NCBI RefSeq assembly: GCF_014171475.1
Contig: NZ_CP048817.1
Location: forward strand, 1,798,001-1,862,000
Source of the DNA: Sphingomonas sp. So64.6b
Lineage (GTDB): Bacteria > Pseudomonadota > Alphaproteobacteria > Sphingomonadales > Sphingomonadaceae
Direction of reading: 5' to 3'
Length of the DNA: 64,000 nucleotides
Shown: one piece after another, positions 34,201 to 42,071 of the stretch
Layout: the number at the start of each line of letters is the position of its first letter
Numbering within the stretch: position 1 is the first letter of the stretch
Made by a program: the position numbers and the translations under genes
Notes under the pieces: model-generated
Seen by the model: the letters and a program-made list of their open reading frames with translations, nothing else
What the model was told of the DNA's origin: nothing
The model's database searches: none

Positions 34201-35339
34201 GCATAATTGCCCTCGGGCTGCGTCACCCGGGTCAGCCGGCCATAGCTGTCATAGGTAAAGCTCGTGGTCTTGCCGAGGGCATTGGTCACGCCGGTCGGCT
34301 GACCGATCGTCAGATCCGACACCACCACGGTTGGCTGACTCAGTGCATCCGTCACGGTCATCGTCGCCGTGGTGCCGCTGACCACGCGCGAATATCCCGT
34401 AGTAACGCCGTCGCGCGTCACGGCAGTGACGGCGGTGCCACCCGTCACGCTGAAGCTTGGTGCGGCTTCACCGGGACGCTTGATGCTCCCTGATGCTACC
34501 TGCCAGACATTGCCTGCCATGTCGGTGATATCGACCGTACCACTCGCGGGGTAAGCATAGCTGATCGTGGCCTGCGGCACCGTTGTGCTGACGGGATTGT
34601 TGAAGAACCTCGCATTAGTTCGCGTAAACCAGCCGACAGGGGGCGGCCCCGACAGAGGCATATTGGTTTGATATGCGAACTTGATCGCATAGCCTTGGCT
34701 GTTTGTTATGCTGATCAGACGCCAGGTAAAATTGTTGCTGGACACCTGCCGCACCTGATGGGCCAGCGTGATCGTCACGCCGTCGGGGCGCGTGATCAGC
34801 ACCGGGACCAGGGAACAGGATGCGCCGTTTGAAGGACAGAAATTGGTCGGCACGCCGTCAGTGCCCCATGCGTCAACGAATGTAATCTTGGTTCCGTCAG
34901 ATGCCGTGTAGATGTAGGAATAGATGTAAGCGGGATCGCTACCGACGGCCAAGGTGGCGCCGGTACCGGTGGCGGAAGTACTGCTGCTGCCCACGAACTG
35001 ATCCGCTTTCTGCCCCGGCAGCCCGATCCAGGTCGTCACCGTTGATCCGACCACCCTTCGGTCGAAGGTGTAGCCATCCCATTGTGAATGACGATCGCCA
35101 GTATTTTGGCGGATCAATGCCAATTCGGCGTCGCCCGAGCCGATCGAGCCCTCCCGGAACGTCATCACATAATCGCCCAGGGTCAGATCGACACCATTCG
35201 CATCAAGATTGCGATGAAGCGGCGGATTCGTTTGACCCAGCGCAGGTGCGGCAAGCCCCGTGCACAAGGCCGTAGAAAACGTAAGAAGCACAAGGCGAGC
35301 GCGCACGCGCCTGCCCTCGACCGATGCCGAGTTCGACAT
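31263..35339 (-). CDS. secreted RHS/YD-repeat protein with variable C-terminal tip
   Basis: 1358 residues. A signal peptide (ARLVLLTFSTALCTGLAAPA) is followed by about 1100 residues of YD repeats (for example YDALGRSL, YDAAGRVTKT) that form a cocoon-like shell in RHS proteins. The RHS core ends with YYYKARLYSATLGRFMQADP, then the DPTGL boundary near 31810. The last 181 residues differ in composition: AT-rich codons, a Cys/Gly part, then hydrophobic helices (LNIVQGVGLALSL, GRIAGGAMFGAATFVSGLGL) and no recognised toxin motif. No VgrG or PAAR domain is attached. AGGGG precedes the ATG at 35339. Confidence 0.88.
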   Translation of the reverse strand: MSNSASVEGRRVRARLVLLTFSTALCTGLAAPALGQTNPPLHRNLDANGVDLTLGDYVMTFREGSIGSGDAELALIRQNTGDRHSQWDGYTFDRRVVGSTVTTWIGLPGQKADQFVGSSSTSATGTGATLAVGSDPAYIYSYIYTASDGTKITFVDAWGTDGVPTNFCPSNGASCSLVPVLITRPDGVTITLAHQVRQVSSNNFTWRLISITNSQGYAIKFAYQTNMPLSGPPPVGWFTRTNARFFNNPVSTTVPQATISYAYPASGTVDITDMAGNVWQVASGSIKRPGEAAPSFSVTGGTAVTAVTRDGVTTGYSRVVSGTTATMTVTDALSQPTVVVSDLTIGQPTGVTNALGKTTSFTYDSYGRLTRVTQPEGNYAELTLDDRSNVTATRQVPKGGPSGPGNIRTFATYPSTCDNPKTCNSPTSVTDALGKVTDYTYDPTSGKVATITAPAPTVGAVRPQTRYSYTVLGGVSQLTGMSVCQTSASCVGAADEVKTTIGYDAYGNVTSVAQGAGDASLTATTIATYNAMGDLATIDGPLSGTADTTTFRYDAARRRVGTIAADPDGAGVLKRRAEKITYDGAGRPTVSEIGTVAGVTDTDWTGFLSTQQLTGSYVSGRKVKDVLTASGTTYSVTEYGYDALGRSLCSAQRMDAASWGTALTSTCTPFITTGPNADQITKTSYDAAGRVTKTQSAVGTGAAADDATATYTDNGRVMTLTDAEANKTTYEYDSYDRLLKTRYPVITAGSGTSSTTDYEQLGYNKNGNVTSRQLRDGTSIAFTYDALGRVTNKDLPASEADITYSYDLLGRLTGSGSTAQTLAFSYDALGRNLTQSGPVGTVSSQYDLAGRRTRLTWPDTFYANYDYDVTGNVTAVRENGATSGVGLLALYTYDDLGQRLNLTRGNGTSTTYTPDPISRLSTLTHNLTGTAGDLTLGFAYNPASQIKGTTRSNDGYAWTGSVNVDRPYTLNGLNQATMAGSTTLGYNDGRGNLTNSGTTSYAYTSENLLQSSSGNAFYYDPLKRLFQINDTTRFGYDGVDLIGEWNPIGGALQKRYVHGPGSDDPLVWYEGASTSDRRWLHSDERGSVISVTDGSGAVIGTNTYDEYGIPGLGNIGRFQYTGQTWLPEIGLYYYKARLYSATLGRFMQADPIGYDAGMNWYNYVGGDPINFSDPTGLQCYLVDGGGYTTSDDVNGTVVHKIRLTICFNGGSVVTPSWNGQGGGSVSQGEGPGTDPIICSKMQKAVDDSKKDLPKFITDNWRWGNSSALSNDIVQSQLNLADVNDISLGLNIVQGVGLALSLKSSSPVGRIAGGAMFGAATFVSGLGLSAQQAKYSNQIVALKARLLQLQGQKDGICKK

Positions 35340-35390
35340 ATGAAATACCCCTGTTGAAAGCACTTGAAACAATCGCCCGCGTGCGGCGTG

Positions 35391-35624
35391 TTACGGCGCG
35401 CCGGTCACTTTGACGTTCTTGCGGTTGTCGGCCTTGTCGAGCGTGTAATTGGCCACAATACCGTTGTTGATCGTGCCCGAATGCTCAACCTTCACCAGCC
35501 GGCCTTTGGCATCATAGGTGTAGTTGATCGTTTCCGACGCGCCGGCGATGCCGGTGATCGCGGTCAGACCCGCCATGATCGCGGCGCCCGTCGCCACCAG
35601 TGCCATTGTAGATTTGCGAACCAT
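35391..35624 (-). CDS. 77-residue exported single-YD-repeat protein
   Basis: A signal peptide (MALVATGAAIMAGLTAITGI, cleavage near AGA) precedes a mature domain of about 47 residues. That domain contains one YD repeat, INYTYDAKGRLVKVEHSG, and ends in KADNRKNVKVTGAP. It lies 51 bp upstream of the RHS gene on the same strand and so probably shares its transcript. Such a short YD-only protein could not form a shell; it may be a partner or a remnant of an RHS gene. Confidence 0.78.
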   Translation of the reverse strand: MVRKSTMALVATGAAIMAGLTAITGIAGASETINYTYDAKGRLVKVEHSGTINNGIVANYTLDKADNRKNVKVTGAP

Positions 35625-36079
35625 GGAATTCCCCCCCCGTTTAAGCCGACTTGAACGCTACCGAACAAATGAAGAACATTTCAAATCCAACAATGTAAGC
35701 GCGGCAATTCGGCCAGCCGCCTCCAGTCACGCAACGCCTTGGCAATGCGCGTTATTATCTTGTTCAGTCATATCGATAGCATCGCATGACGCGACTCAAT
35801 CGTCCTATTCGGGAGTAGATGCCGCCCCTCGCTCGGGCGCAAGATGAAAATTGCGGAAAGCACGTAAATCGCTTCCGATCCGGATGCATCGATGATGACC
35901 ATCACGCACCGAATATCAGAGAACATACTGATATATAACAGAATTATTGCAATCCCCCGGCGCTGGAGATGAGACACATAGGGTGTCCCATATCTCTTCA
36001 GTGGTCGGCTGCAGCCCTCTGGCATTCTGTCCAGCGGATCGATTCACATCGTTCTTAGGCATTGTCACGCCCGCACCAT
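35625..36079. other. intergenic region with repeat C, no gene seen
   Basis: 455 bases between the 77-residue YD protein and the JAB-domain gene. Short frames exist on both strands but none has coding character. The region is less GC-rich than its right-hand neighbours and includes copy C of the palindromic repeat plus an adjacent AT-rich stretch (35915-35950). It marks the right border of the RHS island. Confidence 0.65.
35964..36000 (-). repeat. dispersed palindromic repeat, copy C
   Basis: On the minus strand the exact 15-mer GAGATATGGGACACC is followed by CTAT and GTGTCTCATCTCC, an inverted copy of the left arm with few mismatches. An AT-rich segment ending TCTGATATTCGG follows, resembling TCTGATACTGG after copy A. 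Confidence 0.75.
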
Positions 36080-36472
36080 TCAATATTGATTAAACACGAC
36101 TTGTTCGAACGCACCGCTGGCGACGCTACGAAACAAGCGCGCCTCGTCCCCGGTCAGGATCAGCCAGTACGCGCCGTCCCCCATCGCGGCATCGGCATCG
36201 TGTACAGAGGGAGTGGGCGTGCCGGATGGGTGCGAATGATAATGCCCGATCACTTGGGCGCCGCCTGCGCGCGCGGCGCGGTGCGCGGTGAACAGCGCGG
36301 CGGGATCGATCTCGAAGAACCGCGCAGGGTCGGGCGCAACGTTGGCGGCCGGCTCGGCGGTATCAATGCGCTCCGGCGACCCGAACAACAGGCCGCAAAT
36401 CTCCGCATCCGGCGAGGCGCGCGCTTCGTTTAGCAGTCTGCGCACCAGAGTGCTTGAAATCGCGATTCCCAT
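36080..36472 (-). CDS. JAB1/MPN (M67) metallopeptidase-like protein
   Basis: 130 residues, a stand-alone JAMM domain. The zinc site is complete: the glutamate in AEICGLLFG, the HxH in GHYHSHPSG and the aspartate in PSVHDADAA. Prokaryotic enzymes of this type cleave isopeptide or Gly-Gly bonds, for example removing residues from sulfur-carrier proteins. No ubiquitin-like or E1-like partner is next to it. The ATG at 36472 is chosen; a GTG at 36478 is possible. It is divergent from the pseudouridine synthase, 17 bp away. Confidence 0.87.
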   Translation of the reverse strand: MGIAISSTLVRRLLNEARASPDAEICGLLFGSPERIDTAEPAANVAPDPARFFEIDPAALFTAHRAARAGGAQVIGHYHSHPSGTPTPSVHDADAAMGDGAYWLILTGDEARLFRSVASGAFEQVVFNQY

Positions 36473-36489
36473 GCCCACATCGCTATAAC

Positions 36490-37440
36490 ATGAGTTCGGG
36501 GGTTACCATCATCGAAGCGCGCATCTCGACCGAGGCCGATGGCTGGCGGATCGATCGCGCGCTCGCCGAAGCGGTCCCGGCCTTGTCGCGCGAACGGTTG
36601 AAAGCGCTGCTCTCCTCCGGTGCGGTGAGCGATCCGTCCGGCACGCTGATCCGCGATCCGGCGCGAAAAGCGGTCGGCGGCACGGTCTTCACCGTCACAA
36701 TTCCCGACGCCACGCCATCGCATAACGAAGCGCAGCAGATCGCGCTCAATATCGTGTTCGAGGACGAGTATCTGATCGTCATCGACAAGCAGGCCGGCCT
36801 GGTCGTCCATCCGGCGGCGGGCAATCCCGACGGAACTCTGGTCAACGCGCTGCTCCATCATTGCGCGGGCAATCTGTCGGGCATTGGCGGGGTCGCGCGG
36901 CCGGGCATCGTCCACCGCATCGACAAGGATACGTCGGGGCTGATGGTCGCGGCGAAGACCGATCGGGCGCATGAAGGCCTGGCGAAACAGTTTCACGACC
37001 ACTCGATCGACCGCCGCTACAAGGCGATCGTGACGGGCCGGCCGACCCGGCTGGAAGGCATTGTCGATGCGCCGCTCGCGCGGTCGCCGAGCAACCGCAA
37101 GAAGATCGCGATCGTGCCGAACGGCAAGCGCGCGGTGACGCATTACACCGTGCTGAAAATGCTCAAGGAAGCCGCGCTGGTCGAATGCCGGCTGGAGACC
37201 GGACGGACACATCAGGTGCGCGTGCACATGGCGTCGCTCGATCACCCCTTGATTGGAGACCCGGTTTATGGTAGAACAAAACAAGCTCATCGAACAATTC
37301 TGGAAACCTTGAATTTCCATCGGCAGGCGTTGCACGCCGCGCGTTTGGGGTTCATTCACCCCGTGAAAAGTATCGCTTTGGCATTCGATAGTGAAATGCC
37401 TGCCGATATGACGGAACTGTACGATATACTCAGCGTCTAG
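36490..37440 (+). CDS. rluD: RluA-family pseudouridine synthase (RluD type)
   Basis: 316 residues with an N-terminal S4 RNA-binding domain (WRIDRALAEAVPALSRERLK) and the catalytic domain with the active-site aspartate in HRIDKDTSGLMV. RLETGRTHQVRVHMASLDHP and GDPVYG follow as in RluD, which modifies helix 69 of 23S rRNA. Assignment to RluD rather than RluC rests on layout and the KSIALAFDSEMP ending. It starts MSSGVTIIEARI at the ATG at 36490. rpoH follows 57 bp downstream. Confidence 0.88.
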   Translation: MSSGVTIIEARISTEADGWRIDRALAEAVPALSRERLKALLSSGAVSDPSGTLIRDPARKAVGGTVFTVTIPDATPSHNEAQQIALNIVFEDEYLIVIDKQAGLVVHPAAGNPDGTLVNALLHHCAGNLSGIGGVARPGIVHRIDKDTSGLMVAAKTDRAHEGLAKQFHDHSIDRRYKAIVTGRPTRLEGIVDAPLARSPSNRKKIAIVPNGKRAVTHYTVLKMLKEAALVECRLETGRTHQVRVHMASLDHPLIGDPVYGRTKQAHRTILETLNFHRQALHAARLGFIHPVKSIALAFDSEMPADMTELYDILSV

Positions 37441-37497
37441 TGGTTCAGCGTCCGTGCAGCCTGTGTGAGGCATGGACCAATTAAGGGAGATCAGATC

Positions 37498-38403
37498 ATG
37501 GCAAACCGCAGCAATGTGCCAGCAACGGTCCCCGCTCTTGGCGGGGAGGCAAGCCTCAACCGCTATCTGTCGGAAATCAAGAAATTCCCCATCCTCGCGC
37601 CCGAGCAGGAATATATGCTCGCCAAGCGCTTCGAGGAGCATGGTGATACCGACGCGGCGGCGCAGCTCGTCACGTCGCACCTCCGTCTCGTCGCGAAGAT
37701 CGCGATGGGCTATCGCGGCTATGGCCTGCCCGTGTCCGAGTTGATCTCGGAGGGCAATATCGGCCTGATGCAAGGCGTGAAGAAGTTCGAACCGGAGCGT
37801 GGTTTCCGCCTCGCTACCTATGCGATGTGGTGGATCCGCGCCTCGATTCAGGAATATATCCTGCGTTCGTGGAGCCTGGTGAAGATGGGCACCACCGCCG
37901 CGCAGAAGAAGCTGTTCTTCAACCTGCGCCGGATGAAGTCGAAGCTCGACGCGTTCGAGGATGGCGATCTGACGCCGGAGCATTTGTCCAAGATCGCGAC
38001 CGATTTGGGCGTGACCGAGGACGAGGTGACGAGCATGAATCGCCGCATGGCGATGGGCGGCGATACGTCGCTCAACGTGCCGATGCGCGAGGATGGCGAG
38101 GGCCAGTGGCAGGATTGGCTGCAGGACGATGCGCCGTTGCAGGACACCGTGGTGGCCGACGCGCAGGAAGCCGATGTGCGGCACGAAATGCTCACCTCGG
38201 CGATGGACGATCTCAATGAGCGCGAAAAGCATATCCTGACCGAGCGTCGCCTGACCGACGACCCCAAGACGCTCGAAGAGCTCAGCCAGGTCTATAATGT
38301 GAGCCGCGAACGCGTCCGCCAGATCGAAGTGCGCGCGTTCGAGAAGCTGCAAAAGGCGATGATGCGCCTGGCCGGCGACAAGCGCATGCTCGCCGCGATC
38401 TGA
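37498..38403 (+). CDS. rpoH: heat-shock sigma factor RpoH
   Basis: 301 residues of the sigma-32 family. Region 2 reads HLRLVAKIAMGYRGYGLPVS, GNIGLMQGVKKFEPERGFRL and MWWIRASIQEYILRSWSLVK. The RpoH box is KKLFFNLRRMKSKL. The region 4 helix-turn-helix is LEELSQVYNVSRERVRQIE. It directs transcription of heat-shock genes. AAGGGAGA lies eight bases before the ATG. Alphaproteobacteria often carry two rpoH genes; only one is in this window. Confidence 0.95.
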   Translation: MANRSNVPATVPALGGEASLNRYLSEIKKFPILAPEQEYMLAKRFEEHGDTDAAAQLVTSHLRLVAKIAMGYRGYGLPVSELISEGNIGLMQGVKKFEPERGFRLATYAMWWIRASIQEYILRSWSLVKMGTTAAQKKLFFNLRRMKSKLDAFEDGDLTPEHLSKIATDLGVTEDEVTSMNRRMAMGGDTSLNVPMREDGEGQWQDWLQDDAPLQDTVVADAQEADVRHEMLTSAMDDLNEREKHILTERRLTDDPKTLEELSQVYNVSRERVRQIEVRAFEKLQKAMMRLAGDKRMLAAI

Positions 38404-38411
38404 CCCGTCTT

Positions 38412-38440
38412 CCCCTCCCGTTCGCGGGAGGGGATATTTT
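38412..38440 (+). terminator. terminator-like hairpin after rpoH
   Basis: CCCCTCCCG-TTCG-CGGGAGGGG forms a perfect 9-bp stem followed by ATATTTT. The CCTCCCG arm is also the core of the dispersed palindromes at 48.7 kb, so it may be a repeat that doubles as terminator. Confidence 0.7.
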
Positions 38441-38505
38441 CGGGGCGGGTTGGGCGAGACAAACCCCTTCCCTCAGCGCGTCCGTTCCGGCAATTCGGTT
38501 GCGTA

Positions 38506-39324
38506 ATGACCGACCCGCCGCGCCCTGCCTCTGTCGATCCCGCCGCCCCGGTGTCAGGAGCGGCCATTCGCAGCGGCTGCATCGCAATCACGCTGCCAGC
38601 ACGAGAGACCCGCGCCATTCCCGCACGACCCGCCAGGCATCATTCACTGTTCCGGCGCATCGTCATGATTATCGTCAAGACGGTGCTGTGGTTCCTGCTC
38701 ATCTCGATCTTGTGGGTACTCGCCTATCGCTTCATCGCGCCGCCGATCACCTTCACCATGGTCGGCGACATGCTGGGCGGGCATAGCGTGACCAAGGCGT
38801 GGATGCCGATATCGCGGATCGACCCGAACATGGCACGCGCCGCGATCGCTGGCGAAGATTCGCACTTCTGCACGCATTCCGGGTTCGACAGGCGGGCGAT
38901 TGAGCAAGCCTATCAGCGCAATGCGAAGGGCGGGCGAATCCGCGGTGGATCGACGATCAGCCAGCAGACCGCCAAGAACGTCTTCCTGATCCAGGGCGGC
39001 GGTTATCCGCGCAAGGCGCTGGAGGCCTATTTCACCGTCCTGATCGAGCAGCTCTGGGGCAAGAAGCGGATCATGGAGGTCTATCTCAACGTCGCCGAGA
39101 CGGGGATCGGGACCTATGGGGTCAATGCCGGGTCGATCCGCTATTTCAACCATGACGCGTCGCGCATGAATCCAGCGGAGGCCGGCCGCATCGCCGCGGT
39201 GCTGCCGCTCCCCAAAAAACGCGCGGCGATCGCACCGCGCGGCTTCACCAAACGTCACGGCAATTCGATAAGCCGGTGGGTCGGCGTGGTGCGCAATGAC
39301 GGTCTGGACGCCTGTTTGCGGTAG
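38506..39324 (+). CDS. mtgA: monofunctional peptidoglycan glycosyltransferase MtgA
   Basis: 272 residues of the GT51 family. One membrane helix (VLWFLLISILWVLAYRFIAP) precedes the catalytic domain, with the glutamate in AGEDSHFCTHSGFD, then GGSTISQQTAKNVF and KKRIMEVYLNVAETG. It polymerises lipid II into glycan strands and has no transpeptidase domain. The first 50 residues are Pro/Ala-rich and not conserved; an ATG at 38665 just before the helix is an alternative start. Confidence 0.92.
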   Translation: MTDPPRPASVDPAAPVSGAAIRSGCIAITLPARETRAIPARPARHHSLFRRIVMIIVKTVLWFLLISILWVLAYRFIAPPITFTMVGDMLGGHSVTKAWMPISRIDPNMARAAIAGEDSHFCTHSGFDRRAIEQAYQRNAKGGRIRGGSTISQQTAKNVFLIQGGGYPRKALEAYFTVLIEQLWGKKRIMEVYLNVAETGIGTYGVNAGSIRYFNHDASRMNPAEAGRIAAVLPLPKKRAAIAPRGFTKRHGNSISRWVGVVRNDGLDACLR

Positions 39325-39367
39325 AAACAGGTGTCGTGCTCGTAACCCTTGGTTTCGATCCACTCTT

Positions 39368-39393
39368 CCGTTCGCCCTGAGCTTGTCGAAGGG
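39368..39393 (+). repeat. sphingomonad dispersed intergenic repeat (CCCTGAGCTTGTCGAAGGG)
   Basis: CCGTTCGCCCTGAGCTTGTC followed by GAAGGG is a common intergenic repeat of sphingomonad genomes, recognisable by its spurious translation FALSLSKG. CCCT/AGGG ends are inverted. A degenerate relative occurs at 30806-30824. Confidence 0.75.
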
Positions 39394-39457
39394 CAGGCAC
39401 CACCTCCCCCCTTTGCTTGCGGAGAGCAGGGCTCGGCCGGCTCAGCCCGAACGGCGC

Positions 39458-39706
39458 TTATTCCGCCGGCTTGTCGGCCGCCTTTTGCGCGGCATCGCCG
39501 ACCTTCTGGGCGCCCTCACCGACATCCTTCGCCGCCGACTGGATCGCGTCGGTCTTGATGCCGTCATTTTTGCTCTGATTGAACAGATAGATAGCACCGA
39601 TCGCAAGTGCCACCAGCAGGATGACGGCGATCAACATGCCACCACCGCCGCCACGGCGTTCGATGATCGTGGTGTGCGGGGTTTCGGTCACGCGGTCTTC
39701 GTCCAT
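39458..39706 (-). CDS. small membrane protein
   Basis: 82 residues. A charged N-terminus (MDEDRVTETPHTTIIERR) with a Gly run leads into one membrane helix (MLIAVILLVALAIGAIYLF). An Ala/Lys-rich amphipathic tail, AIQSAAKDVGEGAQKVGDA then AQKAADKPAE, follows. GGGAGAGA precedes the ATG at 39706, which is preferred over an upstream in-frame ATG. Function unknown. It lies downstream of ybaB. Confidence 0.78.
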   Translation of the reverse strand: MDEDRVTETPHTTIIERRGGGGGMLIAVILLVALAIGAIYLFNQSKNDGIKTDAIQSAAKDVGEGAQKVGDAAQKAADKPAE

Positions 39707-39763
39707 CGTCTCTCTCCCTCGACCTGGGAGCAAAACGGCGCACTGCATGCGATTGTTCCGGGA

Positions 39764-40087
39764 TCAGAACGGCAGCTTGAATCCCGGCGGTAGCGGCATC
39801 CCGCTGGTCAGCTTGGACATTTCGGTGTTCGACGCTGAATCCGCCTTGCCGCGCGCATCGTTGAATGCGGCGACGATCAGGTCCTCGAGCATCTGTTTCT
39901 CGCTCGGGACGAGCAGTGAATCGTCGATCGCGATGCCGATGATGCGGCCCTTGGCCGAAGCACGGACCTTGACCAGTCCGCCGCCCGACGCGCCCTCGAC
40001 CTCGATCGTGTCGAGATTGGCCTGAGCCTTTTCCAGTTCGGCCTGGACGTTCTGTGCCATGGCCATGATGTCTTCGATGCTCTTCAT
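39764..40087 (-). CDS. ybaB: YbaB/EbfC nucleoid-associated protein
   Basis: 107 residues of the YbaB family: MKSIEDIMAMAQNVQAELEK, then VEGASGGGLVKVRASAKGRI and MLEDLIVAAFNDARGKAD. It binds DNA as a dimer. It follows dnaX with an ATGA overlap, the arrangement found in most bacteria (dnaX-ybaB, usually with recR next). recR is absent here. Confidence 0.94.
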   Translation of the reverse strand: MKSIEDIMAMAQNVQAELEKAQANLDTIEVEGASGGGLVKVRASAKGRIIGIAIDDSLLVPSEKQMLEDLIVAAFNDARGKADSASNTEMSKLTSGMPLPPGFKLPF

Positions 40088-41736
40088 GCTTCGTTGCTCC
40101 GTACTTCTGTGGTCCAGCTATCCAGCACGGCGTCAGGGAATGCCGCGAACGCCGCCTTGACCACCGGGGTCTCCAATATCGCCGCGCGTTCGGCATCTGC
40201 CGCCGCCAGCTTCACCTCGTTGAGTGTCGGATCGCCCGGCACATCCTCCGCCGAAACCTTCCACTGCTTACCGGTGATACGTTTCAATTCGAGCATCAAC
40301 TCACGCACGAAATCCGCGGGCATTGGCCGGGCTGAGCTGAGTACCAGTTCGGGCGGGGTATAACGCACCACGCTCGCGCTGTAGCTCAGCCGCGCCGCCA
40401 GTGCCGCCTCGCCCTGATCGTCGAGATAAGCGACGAGCGCAGGAAAATCGGCCGGAAATGCCGAACCGACGGCCGAACCAATCGGCGCACCGTTCGCGCT
40501 TGCCGGCGGCGGCGTTGGGGCGATTGCGGCAGGCGCGGGTCCGCCCGCCGCCAATTGCCGCGCCAATTCGCCGGGGTCGGGCAAGGTCGATGCATGGACG
40601 ACGCGCAACAACGCCATCTCACAGGCCTCGATCGGCAAAGCGGCGCGAGCGACTTCATCATGACCCTTGAGCAGCAATTGCCAGAGCCGGTGCAAGGCGG
40701 CGAAGGACAGGCCGTTCGCCCATGTCTCAAGCGCTTCGCGTTCTTCGACCGCCTGACCCGCTTCAGGCACGGTGCCGAGCTTTACCAGGGTGGTCGCATG
40801 GACCGCCTCAAGCAACGCGCGCATCACCGCCTGCGGATCGACTCCGAGATCATATTGCCGTCTGAGCGCCGTCAGCGCGCCGATTCCGTCGCCGGTCAGC
40901 AGCACGCCCAGCAGGTCGCGCACCGCGCCGCGATCCGACAGGCCGAGCATCTCCCGCACCGCCAACGCCTTGACCCCGCCACCTTCGATCCCGGCATGGG
41001 CGATCGCCTGATCGAGGATCGACAGCCCGTCACGCGCCGATCCTTCCGCAGCGCGAGCGATCAGTCCCAAGGCCTCGGGTTCGGCCTCGACGCCCTCGGC
41101 TTCGGCGACATGGGCGAAATGCGCAGCGAGCGATTCGGACGAGATACGGCGCAGGTCGAAACGCTGGCAGCGCGACAAAACCGTCACCGGCACCTTGTTG
41201 ACCTCGGTCGTGGCGAACAGGAATTTCACGTGCGCCGGTGGTTCCTCAAGCGTCTTCAACAGCGCATTGAAGGCGTTTTTCGACAGCATATGAACTTCGT
41301 CGATGATATAGATCTTGTAGCGTGCCGACACCGCCGCATAACGCGACGCATCGATGATCTCGCGCACGTCATCGACACCGGTATGGCTCGCGGCATCCAT
41401 CTCGATCACGTCGATATGGCGCCCTTCGGCGATCGCGCGGCATGGTTCGCACACACCGCAGGGATCGATCGTCGGGCCGCCCTCGCCGTCCGGACCGATG
41501 CAGTTGAGCGCTTTGGCGATCAGTCGCGCGGTCGATGTCTTACCGACCCCGCGTACCCCGGTAAGGAGAAAGGCATGCGCCAGACGCCCGCGCTTGATCG
41601 CATTGCCGAGCGTGGTGACCATCGCATCCTGGCCGATCAGCTCGGCAAAGGTCTGCGGCCGGTATTTACGGGCGAGGACGCGATAGACCTCAGCCTTGGG
41701 CTGGGGCGGTTCGCCGAGATCGAAGGAGTCGGACAT
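40084..41736 (-). CDS. dnaX: DNA polymerase III subunit gamma/tau
   Basis: 550 residues. The AAA+ clamp-loader module begins LARKYRPQTFAELIGQDAMV, Walker A is GVRGVGKTSTA, a zinc site follows (DPCGVCEPC), and the SRC motif is in VTVLSRCQRFDLRRIS. The C-terminal third, Ala/Pro-rich then folded, is the tau part that contacts polymerase and helicase. No obvious frameshift signal for a shorter gamma form was identified by eye. It is coupled to ybaB. Confidence 0.95.
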   Translation of the reverse strand: MSDSFDLGEPPQPKAEVYRVLARKYRPQTFAELIGQDAMVTTLGNAIKRGRLAHAFLLTGVRGVGKTSTARLIAKALNCIGPDGEGGPTIDPCGVCEPCRAIAEGRHIDVIEMDAASHTGVDDVREIIDASRYAAVSARYKIYIIDEVHMLSKNAFNALLKTLEEPPAHVKFLFATTEVNKVPVTVLSRCQRFDLRRISSESLAAHFAHVAEAEGVEAEPEALGLIARAAEGSARDGLSILDQAIAHAGIEGGGVKALAVREMLGLSDRGAVRDLLGVLLTGDGIGALTALRRQYDLGVDPQAVMRALLEAVHATTLVKLGTVPEAGQAVEEREALETWANGLSFAALHRLWQLLLKGHDEVARAALPIEACEMALLRVVHASTLPDPGELARQLAAGGPAPAAIAPTPPPASANGAPIGSAVGSAFPADFPALVAYLDDQGEAALAARLSYSASVVRYTPPELVLSSARPMPADFVRELMLELKRITGKQWKVSAEDVPGDPTLNEVKLAAADAERAAILETPVVKAAFAAFPDAVLDSWTTEVRSNEA

Positions 41737-41938
41737 TGTGGACTATCTAGGGATGAGTGCGCACGATGTCGAAGGGTTCGGTGGGATTTGATTCAATAGT
41801 TGAGCCGCGATATGCGCCGCTTAACGGCTGAGGTGCGCCGCGGCAAAGCCGCGTCGTCGGACGGCGCTCCAGGCGCCGCCGGCCGCGCACGCTGCCGATC
41901 CTTGAAGCTGCTGCGCTGCTTCTCGTGCAGCGCGCGGT

Positions 41939-42027
41939 GGGAGCCGGAACGACCCGCGGCGAAATCGTTGCGGCTGCTTCCTTCCGGACCTGACCGGGTT
42001 GGCGACGACCACGTCCGCCCGACTCCC
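41939..42027 (-). ncRNA. ffs: signal recognition particle RNA (4.5S type)
   Basis: The minus strand contains GGTCAGGTCCGGAAGGAAGC then AGCCGCAACG, the invariant apical domain recognised by Ffh. The ends are set by pairing of GGGAGTCGG (42027-42019) with CCGGCTCCC (41947-41939), giving about 89 nt. It lies upstream of dnaX on the same strand, a usual place in alphaproteobacteria. The overlapping plus-strand frame across this RNA is not a gene. Confidence 0.93.
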
Positions 42028-42053
42028 GCGACGCAGATAGGAGAGTCGGGCGG
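42015..42053. repeat. inverted repeat spanning the 5' end of the SRP RNA
   Basis: CCGCCCGACTC at 42015-42025 and its exact complement GAGTCGGGCGG at 42043-42053 are separated by 17 bases. The first arm is inside the mature SRP RNA 5' end, and the second lies upstream of it, so a precursor transcript could fold differently from the mature RNA. Confidence 0.7.
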
Positions 42054-42071
42054 CGCGATCAATAGCCGGGA

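Noticed and set aside
36430..38352. 640-codon open frame antisense to rluD and rpoH
   Set aside because: It spans two unrelated conserved genes on the other strand and has no recognisable domain.
39296..39793. Plus-strand frame containing FALSLSKG
   Set aside because: That peptide is the translation of a dispersed intergenic repeat, not a protein.
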